Assembly (NCBI GenBank): GCA_964648705.1
Contig: CAZYOI010000011.1
Coordinates: 1 to 15,005, forward strand
Length of the DNA stretch: 15,005 bases
Direction: 5' to 3'
Source of the DNA: CAZDXV01 sp964648705
Lineage (GTDB): Bacteria; Patescibacteriota; Minisyncoccia; Minisyncoccales; GWA2-38-27
The position numbers were made by a program, and so were the translations under genes. Shown here in pieces: positions 12,740 through 15,005 of this stretch (positions are counted from its first letter, which is position 1; the number at the start of each line of letters is the position of its first letter). The notes beneath the pieces were generated by a model. The model did no database searches. It was not told the origin of the DNA and saw only the letters and a program-made list of their open reading frames with translations.

Positions 12740-13451
12740 ATTTTCCAGCAATTAGATTCCATCTAATTCTCAGCAAGTCAATCCCCATTCTGACCATTCC
12801 TTTAAAATTAACCTTGCTGTCAGGATCGTTGACCCACCGGACAGGAACCTCTTTTATCTTGTATCCCATCCTTCTTCCTATTTTCAGAATTTCAGGATCA
12901 AAAGCCCATCTGTCAATCTTGCACCGGGGAATAATATCCTCTACGGCCTTATCAGACAAAGCCTTAAAACCGCACTGGGTATCCCAAATGCCCCATAAAC
13001 CGACAGTAATCTGAACCATAATATTAAAAACATCCCCCACAAAAATCCTTAAAAAGGGCTGGGGAGGATCCAAAACAGCTCCCTCAATGTCGCGAGAACC
13101 TATAACAATATCAGCTCCTTTCTCAAACCAAGGAAACATTTTCTCCACTTGGTCTATAGAGGTGGAGTTGTCAGCGTCTGTAAACAACCTTATCTTTCCT
13201 TTGGCTTCAGACAGCCCCTGTCTTACAACATATCCCTTTCCGCGGTTCTCTTCATTGTCTATGAGCTTCAAATTAGCTATTTCGCTCTTCATTTCCCTTA
13301 CAAGATCCCCCGTTCTGTCTTTAGAACCGTCAGAGACCACAATAATCTCATAATTATAAGAAACACCCCTTAAATACTTGTCTATAGCTCTTAAGGTGTC
13401 AGGGATTCTATTCTCCTCGTTATATGCTGGTATTACAACAGATAAATACAT
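12726..13451 (-). CDS. family 2 glycosyltransferase, polyprenyl-phosphate hexosyltransferase (ALG5/DPM1-like)
   Basis: A GT-A fold enzyme with VVIPAYNEE at the start, EIIVVSDGSKDRT, the metal-binding TDADNST (D92-A-D94), DTQCGFKAL and RWAFDPEIL, and the conserved EVPVRWVNDPDSKV near the end. This set is closest to dolichyl/polyprenyl-phosphate glucosyl- or mannosyltransferases (ALG5/DPM1 group), which load a sugar on a lipid carrier for protein or cell-surface glycosylation. There is no C-terminal transmembrane domain, as in soluble DPM1-type enzymes. I start at the ATG at 13451; an ATG at 13463 would add four residues, but it lies inside the best -10 box. The donor sugar cannot be told from sequence. 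It overlaps galT, fitting a shared nucleotide-sugar theme. Confidence 0.87.
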   Translation of the reverse strand: MYLSVVIPAYNEENRIPDTLRAIDKYLRGVSYNYEIIVVSDGSKDRTGDLVREMKSEIANLKLIDNEENRGKGYVVRQGLSEAKGKIRLFTDADNSTSIDQVEKMFPWFEKGADIVIGSRDIEGAVLDPPQPFLRIFVGDVFNIMVQITVGLWGIWDTQCGFKALSDKAVEDIIPRCKIDRWAFDPEILKIGRRMGYKIKEVPVRWVNDPDSKVNFKGMVRMGIDLLRIRWNLIAGKYGKR

Positions 13452-13454
13452 AAC

Positions 13455-13467
13455 TTTTACCATTATA
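13455..13467 (-). promoter_or_regulatory. candidate -10 element of the glycosyltransferase-galT-LamG-tpiA unit
   Basis: A perfect TATAAT on the minus strand (13462-13467) sits 10 nt before the ATG at 13451, placing the predicted start of transcription about 4 nt before that ATG. No good -35 is seen; the region upstream is a T-rich tract. It lies just after the terminator of the preceding unit, where a new promoter would be expected. Confidence 0.45.
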
Positions 13468-13495
13468 CATAAAAAGAGAAAAAAGAAATAGTGGA

Positions 13496-13533
13496 AAAAT
13501 AAAAACCCCTTGCCCTAAACGACAAGGGGTTTT
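13496..13533 (-). terminator. rho-independent terminator of the 188-residue protein gene
   Basis: A perfect 11-bp inverted repeat, AAAACCCCTTG (13523-13533 read on the minus strand) and CAAGGGGTTTT (13502-13512), encloses a 10-nt loop. On the minus strand it is followed by a T-rich tail (TTTTTATTTTT when the end of the stem is included). It lies 54 nt after the stop at 13587-13589. The reverse orientation has only the short T run inside the stem, so it is mainly a minus-strand terminator. Confidence 0.88.
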
Positions 13534-13585
13534 GCCCAAAGGCCCAAGGATCCAAAGCAAGAGCTAAGGAGCCAAGGGTCCAAGG
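13534..13585 (-). repeat. 8-nt periodic repeats in the 3' untranslated region
   Basis: Read on the plus strand, six 8-nt units of the form NNCYAARG lie in two sets of three: gcccaaag, gcccaagg, atccaaag, then four bases (caag), then agctaagg, agccaagg, gtccaagg. They fill the whole gap between the stop codon and the terminator stem. Confidence 0.75.
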
Positions 13586-13586
13586 G

Positions 13587-14153
13587 CTACTTGCGAACGC
13601 CCGCGAACCGGCAGAGCTCGTTCCAGTCATGCCCGAACCAATTGAGGTTCAGGGCGCGCTTCAGACCGTACCAGTCGAGAATCGGAACGTCCAGGTCGCC
13701 GTTCGGATTCCGCCACCGCGAGCCAAGAGCCACTATAGGAAACTCCTTTTGAAGTTCCCGGTCAGCGGCTCCCAAAGCCAGAAGCTCTGGCAAGGTGGCG
13801 GGTCGGAAACCCTGTTTTTCCATTTCTTCCAGTACTTCTTTGCTTTTTACAGCGCAACCGAAATGGAAAGGTTGAATCTCCACTTCCTGTCTTCCTTTTC
13901 CTTGAAGAGGGAAGTTTTCGTGGACAATATAACTGTCCGCCCGATCGTACTTTCCCTCCTCGATCATCTCTTTCAAGGTTTTGGCGTAGTCCACCAAAAC
14001 CTTGAAGGTTCGCCTTTTCCCTTCAATAATATCCTGAACAGCTTTCATAGTCGGCTCAAAAGGAAGAGTTCCCTGAAGAAGACGCCTCTTTAAATCATCC
14101 AATCTTCTGCAAAACTGCCCGTACTGTTCGTCTGTGACACTTTGGCGCGTCAT
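13587..14153 (-). CDS. unrecognised 188-residue protein in a GC-rich stand-alone unit
   Basis: The start at 14153 is set by a perfect AGGAGG 6 nt upstream, the strongest ribosome binding site in the window; the longer open frame to 14201 lacks one. The N-terminal half (1-70) is helical and charged (TDEQYGQFCRRLDDLKRRLL). A likely alpha/beta part follows: YIVHENFPLQG, VEIQPFHFGCAV and GFRPATLPELLALGA (115-129). The C-terminus is rich in W, R and N: FPIVALGSRWRNPNG (138-152), VPILDWYGLKRAL, LNWFGHDWNELCRFAGVRK. There is no signal peptide, membrane helix or known catalytic motif. I recall multi-copy parcubacterial hypothetical proteins with this RPATLPELLALGA and CRF...VRK pattern but cannot name a function. 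The 3' half is clearly richer in GC than its neighbours. Own promoter, palindrome, repeats and terminator make it an independent unit. Confidence 0.85.
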   Translation of the reverse strand: MTRQSVTDEQYGQFCRRLDDLKRRLLQGTLPFEPTMKAVQDIIEGKRRTFKVLVDYAKTLKEMIEEGKYDRADSYIVHENFPLQGKGRQEVEIQPFHFGCAVKSKEVLEEMEKQGFRPATLPELLALGAADRELQKEFPIVALGSRWRNPNGDLDVPILDWYGLKRALNLNWFGHDWNELCRFAGVRK

Positions 14154-14159
14154 GACAAA

Positions 14160-14165
14160 CCTCCT
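14160..14165 (-). promoter_or_regulatory. consensus Shine-Dalgarno that decides the start at 14153
   Basis: AGGAGG on the minus strand, six bases before the ATG at 14151-14153. No other gene in the window has such a complete match at proper spacing; several have none. Confidence 0.85.
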
Positions 14166-14217
14166 TTTTTTAGGTTCATTTCCGTTCTGCCAACACAGCA
14201 AAACAGAATAAACCTGT

Positions 14218-14231
14218 TCCAGTGTACTGGA
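14218..14231. promoter_or_regulatory. operator-like palindrome at the predicted transcription start
   Basis: TCCAGT-GT-ACTGGA is a perfect 6-bp inverted repeat with a 2-base spacer. It covers the predicted +1 (about 14228) of the promoter at 14235-14263 and lies inside the 5' leader of the 188-residue gene. A repressor site is one reading; no regulator gene is adjacent. Confidence 0.45.
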
Positions 14232-14263
14232 TATAGTTTAAAATAATATTATAGTTCTGTCAA
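14228..14263 (-). promoter_or_regulatory. sigma70-type promoter of the 188-residue protein gene
   Basis: A perfect TTGACA (14258-14263) with a 17-nt spacer to TAAACT (14235-14240, four of six matches). The -35 lies within the last codons of map. The predicted +1 near 14228 gives a leader of about 75 nt before the ATG at 14153, in contrast to the near-leaderless promoters elsewhere in the window. Confidence 0.6.
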
Positions 14264-14992
14264 GACCTTACAACCTCTTTCTGTAACAAGAATAGTATCT
14301 TCAAAATGACAAGAAAGAGAATTGTCTTTTGTTTTAAAAGCTCCGTTATCCATTCTTTCTATTTTCCAATCCCCTACAGTCACCATGGGCTCTACGCATA
14401 AAACCATGCCTTTCTCAATCTTCTCTCCGGTATGTCTTTTTCCGTAGTTTAATATTTGAGGATCCTCATGAATCTCTTTTCCTATCCCATGCCCTGTTAA
14501 TTCTCTTACAACATTAAAACCCTGATCTTCAACATATCTCTGAACACTATTCCCTATATCCCCTATAGTATTTCCGGGCTTTATCTTCCTTAAAGCTCTT
14601 TTTAATGACTTCTTGGTAATCCTTATCAGTCTTTGAGTTTCAGGAGAAACTTCTCCTACAGGAAAAGTACGGGCAGCATCTGTATGATATCCTTTGTATA
14701 AAACGCCAAAATCTGCAGAAACAATATCTCCCTCTTTAAGTTTTCTTTTAGAGGGAGGACAGTGAACTATCTCTTCGTTAATACAAACGCATAAAAAAGC
14801 GGGAAACCCTTCATATCCCTTAAAAGAAGGCTTTCCTCCTAATTCAAAAACAAGGTCTTCTGCGACCCTGTTTAAGTGTTCTGTGGTAATTCCGGGCTTT
14901 ATCTCCTCTCCTAATCTTTTTAGAACTTTGGCCAGTATCTTCCCTCCTTCCTCCATTAAAGCTATCTCTTTTTCTGTTTTTATTGTAATCAT
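14249..14992 (-). CDS. map: type I methionine aminopeptidase
   Basis: This metalloprotease removes N-terminal methionine from nascent proteins. The 247-residue product is full length for the short bacterial type I form and keeps every active-site residue: H77 (EEIVHCPP), metal ligands D94 (SADFGV) and D105 (HTDAARTF), H168 (GHGIG), E201 (VEPM) and E231 (FEDTILV). The N-terminus ITIKTEKEIALMEEGGKILA is the usual type I start. Only 13 bases precede the ATG in the window, so its own promoter or upstream partner is not visible. In many bacteria it lies directly before infA; here about 9.6 kb and ten other genes intervene. Confidence 0.96.
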   Translation of the reverse strand: MITIKTEKEIALMEEGGKILAKVLKRLGEEIKPGITTEHLNRVAEDLVFELGGKPSFKGYEGFPAFLCVCINEEIVHCPPSKRKLKEGDIVSADFGVLYKGYHTDAARTFPVGEVSPETQRLIRITKKSLKRALRKIKPGNTIGDIGNSVQRYVEDQGFNVVRELTGHGIGKEIHEDPQILNYGKRHTGEKIEKGMVLCVEPMVTVGDWKIERMDNGAFKTKDNSLSCHFEDTILVTERGCKVLTEL

Positions 14993-15005
14993 TCTAAAGC
15001 TTTTA

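Noticed and set aside
13629..14093. 154-codon open frame on the plus strand opposite the unknown 188-residue gene
   Set aside because: The minus-strand gene has a promoter, consensus Shine-Dalgarno and terminator in the right order; the plus frame has none of these.
14154..14201. Sixteen extra N-terminal codons for the 188-residue protein (start at 14201)
   Set aside because: The AGGAGG at 14160-14165 would lie inside the extension and is perfectly spaced for the ATG at 14153, so the shorter form is preferred.

Overview
The window looks like a chromosome segment of a member of the Candidate Phyla Radiation (Patescibacteria), most likely a parcubacterium. The reasons are a complete but compact translation block (112-residue uL13, 592-residue alanyl-tRNA synthetase without its C-terminal domain, 225-residue triosephosphate isomerase), a FtsA/PilM-like protein next to a single-pass protein with a baseplate-J-like ectodomain, LamG proteins with prepilin leaders, and moderate to low GC. 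TGA is used as a normal stop (infA, rplQ, rpoA), so the recoded Gracilibacteria/Absconditabacteria are unlikely. This placement comes from gene content read by eye, not from a database search.

Every gene I accept is on the minus strand, so the window reads from right to left. Right edge: map (methionine aminopeptidase), then a self-contained GC-rich unit encoding an unrecognised 188-residue protein, with its own promoter, operator-like palindrome, strong Shine-Dalgarno, 8-nt 3'-UTR repeats and hairpin terminator. Next is a glycosyltransferase, galT, two tandem prepilin-LamG genes and tpiA, all closely spaced or overlapping. Then come a YkuK-type RNase H-like protein with alaS, and the FtsA/PilM-like and baseplate-J-like pair. 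Then infA, rpmJ, rpsM, rpsK, rpsD, rpoA, rplQ, rplM and rpsI, a fused alpha-operon plus L13-S9 block with most junctions overlapping or 1-2 nt apart. Left of rpsI lie 417 bp with a frameshifted coiled-coil gene remnant and a tiny hydrophobic ORF, and finally the N-terminal third of a PD-(D/E)XK nuclease-like protein running off the left edge.

Three observations stand out. (1) The two prepilin-LamG genes share 196 bp of perfect identity over the 5' end, while the rest is strongly diverged. Between them sits a 41-bp remnant of the galT 3' end, the scar of a tandem duplication. A scar that is still 93% identical suggests a recent duplication, so the different LamG bodies look like cassette replacement rather than slow drift. 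(2) Several transcription-unit heads carry sigma70-like promoters placed so that the predicted start of transcription is only 0-5 nt from the start codon, suggesting leaderless mRNAs; the 188-residue gene instead has a leader and a canonical Shine-Dalgarno. (3) map, which commonly sits directly before infA in bacterial spc/alpha clusters, is here about 9.6 kb upstream, separated by envelope, sugar and tRNA-charging genes.
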